Shown: piece by piece, positions 53,992-62,714 of the stretch
Numbering within the stretch: position 1 is the stretch's first letter
Layout of the letters: each line of letters begins with the position of its first letter
Assembly: GCA_009702325.1 (NCBI GenBank)
Contig: WLID01000002.1
Span: 124,001 to 188,000 of the forward strand
Direction of reading: 5' to 3'
Length of the DNA: 64,000 bases
Source: Actinomycetota bacterium
GTDB lineage: Bacteria; Actinomycetota; Thermoleophilia; Gaiellales; Gaiellaceae
Program-made: the position numbers and the translations under genes
The notes under the pieces: generated by a model
Told to the model about the DNA's origin: nothing
The model's input: only the letters and a program-made list of their open reading frames with translations
Database searches by the model: none

Positions 53992-54591
53992 CTACCAGGT
54001 GCGTTTGGCGCGGACGATCACATCGATCGCGTTGCGCACACCCGCATCGGTTTCGACGGGGCGGATGACGGACTCGGCGCGTTCGACGGTCAGCTCACCC
54101 AGGTGCGGCACCACGTCCTCGGCGGTGTAGAGCACCGACGCATCCTTCGGGCCGCCGTGCCCTTCGGTGAGGTTGCGAGAGTCGTGTGCGACGAGCAGGA
54201 ACGTTCCGCCGGCGGCGACTGCGTTCGCTGCGCGCGAAACGACCGGGCCAAGCTCGTGTTGTGGGAGCTGCAAGTAGAAAAGGATGACGAGATCAAACTC
54301 GTGCTTCGGCGGCTCGTAGGTCGTCAGGTCGGCGACGAGCCACTTGCACTCCACCCCACGAGACGCAGCGAATTCGCGCGCCTTCGCGATGCCGATGTCG
54401 GCGAAATCAACCCCCGTTGCGCGCCATCCCTGCTCGGTCAGCCAGATCGCGTTGCGTCCCTCACCGCAGGCAAGGTCGAGGACGCTGCCCGACATCAGGC
54501 CGTCTGTCTCAGAGACAAGAAACCGGTTCGGCTGAGCCGTCCAGACGAGTTCCTTTTCGGCGTAGCGTGCGTTCCAGGTGTCTGAGTTCAC
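53992..54591 (-). CDS. class I SAM-dependent methyltransferase
   Basis: 199 aa. Motif I VLDLACGEGRNAIWLTEQGW with the GxGxN loop, then VDFADIGIAKARE, WLVADLTTY and DLVILFYLQLP. The N-terminus SDTWNARYAEKELVWTAQPN resembles thiopurine or tellurite-resistance (TehB-like) methyltransferases. The substrate is unknown. GTG 54591 is supported by TACCGT (54599-54604) seven bases upstream. An open frame continues upstream to 55299 only because it runs in-frame into the amidase remnant. Confidence 0.9.
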   Translation of the reverse strand: MNSDTWNARYAEKELVWTAQPNRFLVSETDGLMSGSVLDLACGEGRNAIWLTEQGWRATGVDFADIGIAKAREFAASRGVECKWLVADLTTYEPPKHEFDLVILFYLQLPQHELGPVVSRAANAVAAGGTFLLVAHDSRNLTEGHGGPKDASVLYTAEDVVPHLGELTVERAESVIRPVETDAGVRNAIDVIVRAKRTW

Positions 54592-54649
54592 GTGACTGAC
54601 GGTACCGGCCAATCGCGGCCCGACCGTTCGAGTCAAGCGCAGAGCGGTG

Positions 54650-55113
54650 TCAGCCGGGCGTGTCGGCCACAACGAGCTCGCGGAAGAGCCGCTCGACCTG
54701 CACGTCGAGGTCGTCGCAGATCCCGGTGTGCACCTCGGAGCGTCGACAATGTCTTTGAGCAGGATCGGCAGCCCGTGCGCCGGACCGAGCACCTTGCCGT
54801 CGGCACGTTCCTTGTCGGCAAGAGCTGCCTCTTTGAGTGCGTCTGGGTTGATCTGGGTGACGGCGTTCAGGCCGGGGCCGCTCTTGTTCAGGGCTGCGAT
54901 ACGGTCGAGGAACATCTGGATGAGCTCGACCGAGGTGAGCTTGCCCTCTTCCATCATCTTCTCGGCCTGCAGGCCGGTGAGCGTCTCAAGGTTGAGGATG
55001 GGGGCCTTGTGGTGGCCGGCGGTCATCGCTGATGGCACGACTGCGATCGGCAACACAAGACCCACGGATACCGCTGCTGCTGTCAGCAGACGGCGAGGTC
55101 GCGTTCGAAACAT
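54650..55113 (-). pseudogene. truncated secreted amidase (amidase-signature family) fused to a foreign 3' end
   Basis: Starts with a signal peptide (RRLLTAAAVSVGLVLPIAVV) and continues as an amidase N-terminus: KLTSVELIQMFLDRIAALN, NAVTQINPDA, and GLPILLKDIVDA with the catalytic lysine. It then stops matching after about 120 residues out of the usual 450-500; the Ser-cisSer core is gone. Beyond about 54740 another frame reads VHTGICDDLDVQVERLF to a stop at 54650, which looks like the last 30 codons of some other gene. A deletion joining two genes is the simplest reading. It keeps a strong AGGAGGG site and an ATG at 55113. Confidence 0.7.
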
Positions 55114-55328
55114 GTGGGAACCCTCCTGCGAGGAGCGAACTCCTCGATAACCACCCAAGGGGCGGTGTGTGGAAATGGAACCCGTCGGCGTCGTCGGGTG
55201 GAGATGGCGGACGAGGATCGTTCTCGTCCTCCCTCGGTGATCTGAGGGGTGCGGCGACATCGCCACTTGGCGCAGGCTCCAAGGCCTGTTCCCTGGCACC
55301 AGTGTAGATCTTTACCGAATCGACACAA
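55114..55328 (-). promoter_or_regulatory. promoter and structured leader of the amidase remnant
   Basis: TTGTGT (55323-55328) and TACACT (55301-55306) 16 bases apart form a probable promoter, giving a leader of about 180 bases. The leader holds a CAGGC/GCCTG stem, a GGCG/CGCC stem and, one base before the Shine-Dalgarno sequence (55121-55127), a 7-bp hairpin capped by a UUCG tetraloop (55129-55146). No known riboswitch core was recognised. Confidence 0.5.
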
Positions 55329-55402
55329 CCCTCAACCGCCCGTCTATATGTCCATCGGGTTCTCGAACGGAGGTTGGGGCGATCCTCTGCAAAGATCGCA
55401 CC

Positions 55403-56380
55403 GTGACTCGTGTGGCAAACCCCCACTACGATCCGGCCTCCGTGCCCCCGGTCGACCGCACCGCGCGTGCGTTTCATGCGTCGCTTCGCGGCTACGAGCC
55501 AACTCCCGTGCGCGGCCTAGCGGCCGCCGCAGAGGAGCTCGGGCTCGCTGCGCTGCTCGTCAAAGACGAGTCGCGTCGGCTCGGGCTTCCGGCCTTCAAG
55601 ATCCTTGGCGCCTCGTGGGCAGTCGAGCGAACGTGCCGCGAACGCGCTGACGTGCACACCCTGGTCGCGGCGAGTGCTGGCAATCACGGTCGCGCGGTCG
55701 CCCATGCCGCGAAGCTCCGTGGGCTCTCGTGCCGTGTCTACCTGCCGGCGCGGTCGCTCACGGTGCGGCGCGAGGCGATCGCCTCGGAGGGTGCTGAGGT
55801 GATCGTCGTCGACGGCACGTACGAAGACGCAGTGACGCTCGCGAGCGCTGCCGGGTTGGAACCGGGCGTTGCGACGATTGCGGATGTCGGCGACAGCGGC
55901 CCGGCCGAGTGGGTGATCGACGGGTACGCGACGCTGTTTGATGAGGCGATGGAGCAGGCGCGTTTCGACACGATCGTCGTGCCGGTCGGGGTCGGCTCCC
56001 TTGCCGCGGCCGCAGTGCGGCTCGGCGCCGAGGCCGGCGTCGAGGTGATCGGAGTTGAGCCCACGACCGCCGCATGTCTCGCCGAGTCGCTCGCGGCCGA
56101 CAGACGCGTGACGATCCCCACGCCGGGAACGATCATGGCCGGCCTCGATTGTGCGGAGGTCTCGGCCGCCGCATGGCCATCGTTGCGTAACGGCATCACT
56201 GCGACGGTGGCGGTGACTGATGCGCAGGTGCGCGAGGCGATGGCGGAGCTTGCAGCGTTCGGCCTGACGATTGGCGAGTCGGGCGCCGCACCGTTCGCCG
56301 CTGCACGCCTTGGCGTGTGCCGGACGGGAAGCCGCGTGCTGCTCGTCGCGTCCGAGGGCCTGACCGCAGTCTCGCCTTAG
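55403..56380 (+). CDS. PLP-dependent lyase, diaminopropionate ammonia-lyase-like
   Basis: 325 aa fold-type II PLP enzyme. PLP lysine K66 in LPAFKILGASWA, preceded by KDESRRLG; SAGNHGRAVAHAAKL; glycine loop VPVGVGSLAAAA; and the late ASEG. This matches the diaminopropionate ammonia-lyase branch, though threonine dehydratase-like activity is possible. GTG 55403 lies six bases after AAAGAT, a weak -10. Divergent from the amidase leader. Confidence 0.85.
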   Translation: MTRVANPHYDPASVPPVDRTARAFHASLRGYEPTPVRGLAAAAEELGLAALLVKDESRRLGLPAFKILGASWAVERTCRERADVHTLVAASAGNHGRAVAHAAKLRGLSCRVYLPARSLTVRREAIASEGAEVIVVDGTYEDAVTLASAAGLEPGVATIADVGDSGPAEWVIDGYATLFDEAMEQARFDTIVVPVGVGSLAAAAVRLGAEAGVEVIGVEPTTAACLAESLAADRRVTIPTPGTIMAGLDCAEVSAAAWPSLRNGITATVAVTDAQVREAMAELAAFGLTIGESGAAPFAAARLGVCRTGSRVLLVASEGLTAVSP

Positions 56381-56386
56381 CGGGGC

Positions 56387-57561
56387 CTACTCCGATGCCA
56401 TCGCGGGCAGGCCGCTCACGTGCGCATCGCGCGAGGAACGTCGCGGCACAAGGAGCGACGCACCGACGCCCACAAGCAGCACAAGGGTGCAGACGAGGAA
56501 CGTCACCGTGTAGCCGTGCTTGTCGGGGTACAGGCCTTTGACGTTCGCGGCCAGAATCGTGGCGGCGACTTCGGCGCCGATTGCTCCGCCGATCGTTCGC
56601 ACGACGGTGTTCATGCCCGAGGCGACTCCGGTCTGGTGTGACGGCACGGCTTCCACAATCAGGTTTGCGAGCGCGGCGAACGCGAAGCCAATGCCAACGC
56701 CCATGAGCGCCGAGGCGAGGTACACCTCCCACTTCGCTGAGGTGAACACAAGCACGACGAAACCAAGCGTTGTGACAATCGCGCCAACGACGAGCGGTAC
56801 TTTCGAGCCGACGACCGTGGAGAGGCGACCGCCGATGTTGCTGCAGATGAGCATCGTGATCGTCGTTGGCACGAGGAAGAGTCCCGACTGCGTCACGGTC
56901 GCGCCGAAGCCATACCCCGTAGAGGTGGGTGTCTGCACGAACTGCGGGATCAGCACGAATCCGCTGTACATCCCGAATCCGAGCAGGATCGCAGCGAGGT
57001 TCGTTGTCCAGACTCCGGGTAGCCGCATCATCCGCATGTCGACGAGCGGGTGCTCCGACTTCAGCTCGGCGACCACCCACCACGCGGCAACAACGAGTGA
57101 TCCGGCGATCAGGCCAACTGTCTTCGTTGACCCCCACCCCCACTTCGACGATTCGCTGACGGCAAGCAGGAGGGCCGTGAGCCAGGTTGAGAGCAGCGCC
57201 GCTCCGAGCCAGTGGATGTCGCCCTTCGCACGAATCTCCGATTCGGGGATCGCGACGACCGCGATGACCGCTGCACCGAGCGTGACGACGAATGGGATCC
57301 AGAAGAGCCAGTGGTAGGAGAGCGTCTCAAGGATCGGGCCGGCGAGCACGATCCCCAGGCCGCCACCGATGCCAAGCAGTCCCGAGATCAACGCGATCGA
57401 GCTCGCGACCTTCTCGCGCGGCAGAACATCGCGAATGATTCCGAACGAGAGCGGGAAGATCGCACCACCCATTCCTTGGATCAGTCGCGCGACGATCATC
57501 ATCGGCAGCGACGTCGCGATCGCGCCGATCAGCGTTCCGAGGGCGAGCGCAAACAGGGTGA
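56387..57561 (-). CDS. MFS multidrug transporter (14-helix type), main part after a frameshift
   Basis: About 390 codons in this frame, beginning at ITLFALALGTLIGAIATSLP with the intact RLIQGMGGAIFPLS and GLLGIGGGLGIVLAGPI motifs of DHA2-type drug/H+ antiporters, and ending after the last helices (GVGASLLVPRRSS). Helices 1-2 are in another frame upstream. A single base appears to be missing near 57560: GTG CTC GT-ATC would give VLVIT if one base were added. It is not a homopolymer. No natural start codon exists at the 5' end of this part. Confidence 0.82.
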
Positions 57562-57816
57562 TACGAGCACCCGCTTCTTGCCAAACATGTCGCCGAGGCG
57601 TCCAGCGATTGGCGTCACGACCGACGCGGCGAGCAGATAGGTGGTGAAGATCCAAGCGACCCCGGAGGCCGTCGTGTGCAGGTCGTGCTGCAGCACCGGT
57701 AGTGCCGGAACGATCAGCGACTGCAGCAGCGAGTAGGCGGAGCCGCCGAGCGCGAGGGCCGTGAGAACCAATCCCGGCTTCGCAGCATGACTCGGTCGGG
57801 CGCTCACGGTCGTCAC
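57562..57816 (-). pseudogene. 5' part of the MFS transporter gene
   Basis: Encodes helices 1-2 and the loop motif RLGDMFGKKRVLV, then leaves frame near 57560. The natural start is GTG 57816 (TTVSARPSHAAKPG), with TAAGGT (57824-57829) seven bases upstream, so the promoter is intact. With the downstream part it makes a protein of about 475 aa. Sequence error or recent inactivation cannot be told apart. Confidence 0.78.
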
Positions 57817-57897
57817 GTCGACAACCTTAGAGGACGACGTCCCGGTCACCGGAAGTTGCAGACCGCACCCACCCGAGGTGTTAGCGTTCAGCCCGTC

Positions 57898-58299
57898 ATG
57901 ACCGTGCGTACCGGCGGGGTTCTCCAGCCAAGCATCTGGGCCAGTGTCGTCAGCACCGACGCCTTGGTGCTGCGCGACTGGTTGCTCGCCCTTGGGTTTA
58001 TCGAGGAGCTGATGATCCCGGGAGAGCGGCGGGGGTCAGTGCACCACTGCCAGTTGGACTGGCCGGACGGCGGGCGGGTACTTCTCTCCAGCACTGACGA
58101 GCGCCAAACACCCTGCCGGCCCGGGACGAGCTCGCTCCATGTCGTCACCTCTGACCCTGACGCCGTGCTGGAGCGAGCACTCAGCATCGGCGCCGTGGTT
58201 GTTCATCCGATCGTGGATCAGACCGACTACCCATCACGCGACTTCACCGTGGAAGACCCAGACGGAAACCACTGGACGTTCGCGACGTTTGCCGGCTAG
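57898..58299 (+). CDS. VOC-family (glyoxalase-like) protein
   Basis: 133 aa, two beta-alpha-beta-beta-beta units: IWASVVSTDALVLRDWLLAL and SLHVVTSDPDAVLERALSIG, ending DFTVEDPDGNHWTFATF. The usual metal ligands are only partly visible (no clear N-terminal His), so it may bind rather than turn over substrate. TAGCGT (57882-57887) lies ten bases before the ATG. Divergent from the MFS gene. Confidence 0.85.
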   Translation: MTVRTGGVLQPSIWASVVSTDALVLRDWLLALGFIEELMIPGERRGSVHHCQLDWPDGGRVLLSSTDERQTPCRPGTSSLHVVTSDPDAVLERALSIGAVVVHPIVDQTDYPSRDFTVEDPDGNHWTFATFAG

Positions 58300-58387
58300 T
58301 ACGACCTGACGCATCGAAGCGCCAGGAACGCACCGCGGTGCAGGTGTCGCGCCACCGGAACGCATTGCGTGCGAGCGGAGAGTGCAG

Positions 58388-58473
58388 CGGCGGGGGTGGG
58401 ATTCGAACCCACGGAGGGGGTTGCCCTCAACGGTTTTCAAGACCGCCCCATTCGACCGCTCTGGCACCCCGCC
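58388..58473 (-). tRNA. tRNA-Ser (anticodon TGA)
   Basis: 86 bases on the minus strand. Acceptor stem GGCGGGG/CCCCGCC with G73 discriminator, D arm, anticodon loop CTTGAAA with TGA anticodon between paired CGGT/ACCG arms, a long variable arm typical of class II tRNAs, and T arm GTGGGTTCGAATCCCAC. No CCA is encoded. A perfect palindrome GCACCGCGGTGC lies downstream (58330-58341). Located next to serS. Confidence 0.96.
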
Positions 58474-58519
58474 GTGTAACTCCTCAATTGTTTTGACCGG
58501 CTCGTCGCCGGCGGTCCCG

Positions 58520-59713
58520 TTACGACTCGATGCGCGCGGGAGCGCCGTATGACTGCAGCACGTCAGGCACGTCGCCCCCGAAGTTCTCGAGGATCGCGAG
58601 CACCCAGCGGTCGGTTACTGCTGTGCCGTTGAGCGTGTGCGGCACGGTGAGTTGCTTCTCACCCTCCCGCCACCGAACGCCCAGGCGACGCGCCTGATAG
58701 TCGGTGGTGTTTGAGCATGAGGTGATCTCCCGGTATCGCTGCTGGCTTGGGAACCACGCCTCAATGTCGTACTTCTTCGCGGCCGAGGCCCCGAGATCGC
58801 CCGCCGCGACGTTGATCACGCGGTATGGCAGACCCACGGCCTGCACAAGCTCTTCCTCGATGCTCAGGATCCGCTCGTGTTCGGCCGCCGACGTCGTCGG
58901 GTCGCAGAACACGAACATCTCGACCTTCTGGAACTGGTGCACCCGGAACATGCCGCGCGTGTCACGCCCAGCAGAGCCCGATTCGCGCCGGAAGCACGAC
59001 GAGAACGCGACGTAGCGCATCGGCACGTCTTCCAGGATGTCGCCCATGTGGAACGCGGCGAGCGGAACCTCCGACGTGCCAACGAGGTACAGGCCGTCGG
59101 CGGGAATCTCGTAGTAGTCACCCTTGTCGCTCGGGAAGAACCCGGTTCCATACATCGCCTCGTCGCGCACGAGCACCGGCGGCAGCATCGGCGTGTGCCC
59201 GTGTTGCGACACCCGGTCGAGCGCGAAGCGATACAGCGCCATCGAGAGCAGCGCGGTGTCGCCCACGATATAGCCGAACCGAGCACCCGAGACCTTGGCG
59301 GCACGATCCATCTCGAACCGGCCAACCTCGGTGTGCTCCTTGCCCGAGCCCGGGCCGGTCTCACCCACACGACGAATCTCGACGGCGTCGTCTTCGCCAC
59401 CATCGGGCGCCGACGGGTCGGGCGGATTCGGAACCTTCGCGAGGATCTCGTTGCGCTCAGCTTCGGCAGCCGCGAGCTTCTCCTCAAGCGCCTGCAGCTC
59501 CTCCTTGATCTGCTTCAGCTCGGCAAGCTCCTCCGGCGTTGGCTTGCCCTGCGGCTTGCGCTGCTTCGCGCGCAGCGCATCGACCTGCGGGACGAGTTCG
59601 CGCCACACATCGTCGGCGGCGATCGCAGCGTCGAACAGACCCTCATCGCCACGGCGTGCGAGAGCGGCGCGGATCGCGTCCGGATTCGAGCGGGCTGCCC
59701 TGAGATCAATCAC
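58520..59713 (-). CDS. serS: seryl-tRNA synthetase
   Basis: 397 aa class II synthetase. N-terminal coiled-coil arm (about 25-100, ELKQIKEELQALEEKLAAAE) that grips the long variable arm of tRNA-Ser. Catalytic core: LPPVLVRDEAMYGTGFFPSD, motif 2 FSSCFRRESGSAGRDTRGMFRVHQF, and motif 3 LNGTAVTDRWVLAILENF. GTG 59713 follows TACACT (59721-59726) by seven bases. Immediately upstream of tRNA-Ser on the same strand. Confidence 0.97.
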   Translation of the reverse strand: MIDLRAARSNPDAIRAALARRGDEGLFDAAIAADDVWRELVPQVDALRAKQRKPQGKPTPEELAELKQIKEELQALEEKLAAAEAERNEILAKVPNPPDPSAPDGGEDDAVEIRRVGETGPGSGKEHTEVGRFEMDRAAKVSGARFGYIVGDTALLSMALYRFALDRVSQHGHTPMLPPVLVRDEAMYGTGFFPSDKGDYYEIPADGLYLVGTSEVPLAAFHMGDILEDVPMRYVAFSSCFRRESGSAGRDTRGMFRVHQFQKVEMFVFCDPTTSAAEHERILSIEEELVQAVGLPYRVINVAAGDLGASAAKKYDIEAWFPSQQRYREITSCSNTTDYQARRLGVRWREGEKQLTVPHTLNGTAVTDRWVLAILENFGGDVPDVLQSYGAPARIES

Positions 59714-59743
59714 GCGGGCAAGTGTAGAGGGCCTGCGGCCCGG

Positions 59744-60568
59744 TCAGTCGTCGAGCAGGCGTTCGATCACCTGCGCGACACCCTGCACCTCGCCGGATGG
59801 GCAGACCCAGTCAGCAACAGCCTTCACCCGTGCGTGCGCATTGTCGACGGCAACGCCGTACCCAGCCCACTCAAGAAGCTCGACATCGTTTTCGCCATCA
59901 CCGAACGCAACGACCTTGTCGGGGCTGAACCCGTACTTCTCGGCGAGCACCTCAAGACCGGCACCCTTCGTGACGCCTGCCGCAGCGAATTCGAGGAAAT
60001 ACGGCAACGACTTCGAGATCCACAAACGGCTGCCGAAGCGGGCCTTCATCCGAAGCTCAAGCACATCAAGCGCTGCAGGATCACCGACACACACGATCTT
60101 CGTTGGCGGTGTGTCGAGCCAATCGAGCAGCGGCCCCACCTCGGTGATCGCAAGCCCCTGGAACCCGGCGTACGACCGGGTGTTGTCGTTTGCCTCAGCC
60201 ACATGCAACTCGTCGTTCAAATACACGTTCGGGTTCGGCCACCCCTCCTCCGCGAGCGCAGCGATCGTCTCAAGGGCGAGCTCCGTTGGGATCGGCGTGT
60301 GGCGCAGCCAGGTTCCGTCGGCGTCGAGTACGACTGCACCCTGGTAACAGACGGCTGGCTCGGGCAGGCGCTCGAGCGGAATCACCCGCCGCATCGACTG
60401 CACCATGCGGCCCGTCACAGGGATCACGCGCAAACCAGCAGCGCGGGCCCGTTCAATTGCGGCCCAGGTGCGGTCGCGCACAACCCCGTCCTCCCAGATG
60501 AGAGTGCGGTCAAGGTCGGTTGCGATGACCTCGACATCCCGCGGAAAGCGCGCGGGAAGGGACTCCAA
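59744..60568 (-). CDS. HAD-superfamily hydrolase, Cof type
   Basis: 274 aa. Motif I ATDLDRTLIWEDG with the nucleophile Asp, motif II VTGRM, motif III lysine in GVTKGAGLEVLAEKYG and motif IV FGDGENDVELLEWAG, with a C2-type cap. Members dephosphorylate sugar phosphates or pyridoxal phosphate; the substrate is unknown. The TTG at 60568 is the likely start, twelve bases after the cytochrome gene, so they may be co-transcribed. Confidence 0.9.
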   Translation of the reverse strand: MESLPARFPRDVEVIATDLDRTLIWEDGVVRDRTWAAIERARAAGLRVIPVTGRMVQSMRRVIPLERLPEPAVCYQGAVVLDADGTWLRHTPIPTELALETIAALAEEGWPNPNVYLNDELHVAEANDNTRSYAGFQGLAITEVGPLLDWLDTPPTKIVCVGDPAALDVLELRMKARFGSRLWISKSLPYFLEFAAAGVTKGAGLEVLAEKYGFSPDKVVAFGDGENDVELLEWAGYGVAVDNAHARVKAVADWVCPSGEVQGVAQVIERLLDD

Positions 60569-60579
60569 GATGTCCGGGC

Positions 60580-60990
60580 TCAGCCTGCTGTGGCCTTGAC
60601 CACGTAGGCGGAGACGTCAGAGATCTGCACGTCTGTGAGCCTACCCTTGAACGGCGGCATCGTGCCCTTGCCGTTCACCACCCTGTCGACAACCGTTGCC
60701 AGAATCGGCTTCGTCGAGTCAAGGTCGGGGCCCATCGTCCCCTTCGCACCCGCATCGGCAAGCGTGTGGCACGCGTTACAGCCAGACGCGAGGAACGCCG
60801 CCTTTCCCGCATCGGCGTTGCCGTTCGCGTACTGCTTGGGCACCGACGGTGCCATCGATGCTGGCAGCGGGCCTTCAATCTCGCTCGCGACGGGCGACAC
60901 AACCTTGCCGCCCGGGCGCTCGCAGCCTGCGAGGACCAGCACGAGGAGGGCCAACAGGAGAGCGGAGAGGAGAGTCTGGCGGCGGTGCAA
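60580..60990 (-). CDS. lipoprotein monoheme cytochrome c
   Basis: 136 aa. Lipoprotein signal peptide with lipobox (LLALLVLVLAGCERPG), then a class I cytochrome domain with CNACH heme motif (SGCNACHTLADAGAKGTMGP) and a distal methionine in GKGTMPPFKGRL. It is anchored on the outer face of the membrane as an electron carrier, and needs heme attachment by CcmE/CcmF. The TTG at 60990 is supported by TAGAAT (60998-61003) seven bases upstream. Confidence 0.88.
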   Translation of the reverse strand: MHRRQTLLSALLLALLVLVLAGCERPGGKVVSPVASEIEGPLPASMAPSVPKQYANGNADAGKAAFLASGCNACHTLADAGAKGTMGPDLDSTKPILATVVDRVVNGKGTMPPFKGRLTDVQISDVSAYVVKATAG

Positions 60991-61176
60991 GGCGCGGATT
61001 CTATACCGATGTTTGTGACATATGCATCGAGAACCGTCGACAGGTATCGAGAGATCCCCATACGAATCGCGAAAACGCTGCAAATGCGGGCCCAGAACCC
61101 CACCGCTACATAAGACCTCTCTAAGAGTCGCAGCGGAGGCCCTGTCATGCCCACCCCGCTCGCTATCATCGGCGGC

Positions 61177-62103
61177 ATGAAGCGCAGAACCTATGGCCGC
61201 GACTTTGGCCTCACTATCCGGATGCTGTTCACGACGGGCATGCTCGGCCTGCTCTACGTGATCTTTGGCGTCGTCCTGCTCAATGCTTTCAACGTTGGGT
61301 TTGCCCCGATGATCGTGATCATCGGCGTCCTCGCCTTCGTTCAGTACTACACCTCCGACAAGCTCGCGCTCGCTGCCGCGGGCGCCAAGGTCGTCACTCG
61401 TGAGGAAGCCCCCGACCTCCACGACATGGTTGAGCGCCTCTGCGCGATGTCCGACCTTCCCAAGCCGCGCATCGCGGTGATGGACACCCCCGTGCCGAAC
61501 GCGTTCGCTACGGGTCGCTCACCGAAGCACGCCGCCGTCTGTGTGACGACCGGCCTGTGGGAGCGGCTTGAGCCACGCGAGATCGAAGCGGTACTGGCTC
61601 ATGAGCTGTCGCACATCGCGAACCGCGACGTGCTGATCATGACGGTCGCCAGCTTCTTCGCGATGATCGCCGCGTTCATCGTCCGCATGGGTATGTGGAC
61701 GGGAATGATGGGCGGCTTCGGTGGCGGCAACAACCGCGAGAACAACAACAACGGCATTCCCGTATGGCTGATCGTGATTGCCGTATCCGCGATCACCTAC
61801 GCCGTCAGCTTCATCCTGATCCGCACGATCTCGCGCTATCGCGAGTACGCCGCCGACCGCGGTGCCGCGCTGATCACTGGAGCACCCGAATATCTCATGA
61901 GCGCGCTGCAGAAGATCTCGTCGCAGATGACGTTGATCCCAAATCGCGACCTGCGCCAGGTTGAGGGGATGAACGCGTTCTTCATCATCCCGGCCGGCGT
62001 CAAGTCGGTTGCATCGGAGCTCTTCATGGATCACCCGCCGATCGAGAAGCGCCTCGCGGCGCTCGCGACGATCGCGCGGGAGATGGGCCGCCCGGTTGCC
62101 TAG
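61177..62103 (+). CDS. htpX: M48 zinc metalloprotease HtpX
   Basis: 308 aa. Two N-terminal membrane helices, the zinc motif H142-E-L-S-H146 with HELSHIANRDVL, two further helices, and the third zinc ligand Glu in YREYAADRGAAL. Membrane protein quality-control protease induced by envelope stress in many bacteria. A loop FGGGNNRENNNNGIP is glycine/asparagine-rich. ATG 61177 follows TATCAT (61164-61169) by seven bases. pspAB follows. Confidence 0.95.
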   Translation: MKRRTYGRDFGLTIRMLFTTGMLGLLYVIFGVVLLNAFNVGFAPMIVIIGVLAFVQYYTSDKLALAAAGAKVVTREEAPDLHDMVERLCAMSDLPKPRIAVMDTPVPNAFATGRSPKHAAVCVTTGLWERLEPREIEAVLAHELSHIANRDVLIMTVASFFAMIAAFIVRMGMWTGMMGGFGGGNNRENNNNGIPVWLIVIAVSAITYAVSFILIRTISRYREYAADRGAALITGAPEYLMSALQKISSQMTLIPNRDLRQVEGMNAFFIIPAGVKSVASELFMDHPPIEKRLAALATIAREMGRPVA

Positions 62104-62131
62104 CCAGGCAGCCGGGTAGGCCAACCGCTCG

Positions 62132-62701
62132 ATGGGCTTTCGCGACGCACTCTTCGGCAAGAAGAAGCTCGCCGAACCAAAGCTCGACCGTCTCTTCGCT
62201 CTCGCGACGGCGACGGTCACCCTCGAAACGGAGCTCGGCTTGAAGTCGACGGGCGATGCTGCGGTCACGTTCAAGCCGCTCAGCTCCGGCGACTTCGACC
62301 GTGTCGATAGCGACACAGACGAGCTTCTCAAAGCTACGGCAGCATCGGCCGGCACGACGGTTGAGCGGCACACCGACACCTACGGCTTCGAGTGGGTGAT
62401 CGTTCGCGACCCCGACATCGAGGATCTCGTGACGTCGGTGCATCTCGTTGCGAGCGAGTTGACGGCGAAAGGCTTTGGCGCCCAACTGCTTGCTGCCGCG
62501 TTCAAGTTTGAGGGTGGCGAACGCCCGACCTACTGGATCTACGGGTTCAAGACAGGGACATTCTGGCCGTTCATCCCGCTTGCCGACGGCAAGAACCGCG
62601 AGAACGCACGCGAGCTTGAGCTGAAAGCCAAGCTCGAAACCGAGCTGCCGGTCGAGAAAGACCTGACCCGCTGGCTCGGCCTCTTCGACGCCCCGATCTA
62701 G
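62132..62701 (+). CDS. pspAB: PspA-associated protein PspAB
   Basis: 189 aa. MGFRDALFGKKKLAEPKLDRLF opening and VTFKPLSSGDFDRVDSDTDE, TYGFEWVIVRDPDIEDLVTS and PTYWIYGFKTGTFWPFIPL match the PspAB family, found with PspA and HtpX in actinobacteria and archaea. Cytoplasmic; biochemical role unknown. 28 bases after htpX on the same strand, and ending 14 bases from pspA (convergent). Confidence 0.9.
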   Translation: MGFRDALFGKKKLAEPKLDRLFALATATVTLETELGLKSTGDAAVTFKPLSSGDFDRVDSDTDELLKATAASAGTTVERHTDTYGFEWVIVRDPDIEDLVTSVHLVASELTAKGFGAQLLAAAFKFEGGERPTYWIYGFKTGTFWPFIPLADGKNRENARELELKAKLETELPVEKDLTRWLGLFDAPI

Positions 62702-62714
62702 GTCGCGTGAGCCG

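Noticed and set aside
53992..55299. A single 435-codon gene joining an amidase N-terminus to a methyltransferase
   Set aside because: The middle 50 residues are low-complexity and unlike either family, and the methyltransferase has its own GTG with a leaderless-type -10. The continuous frame is a coincidence after a deletion.
61519..62379. Long minus-strand frame opposite htpX and pspAB
   Set aside because: Its composition is that of an antisense shadow, and the plus-strand genes have clear motifs (HELSH, PspAB segments).
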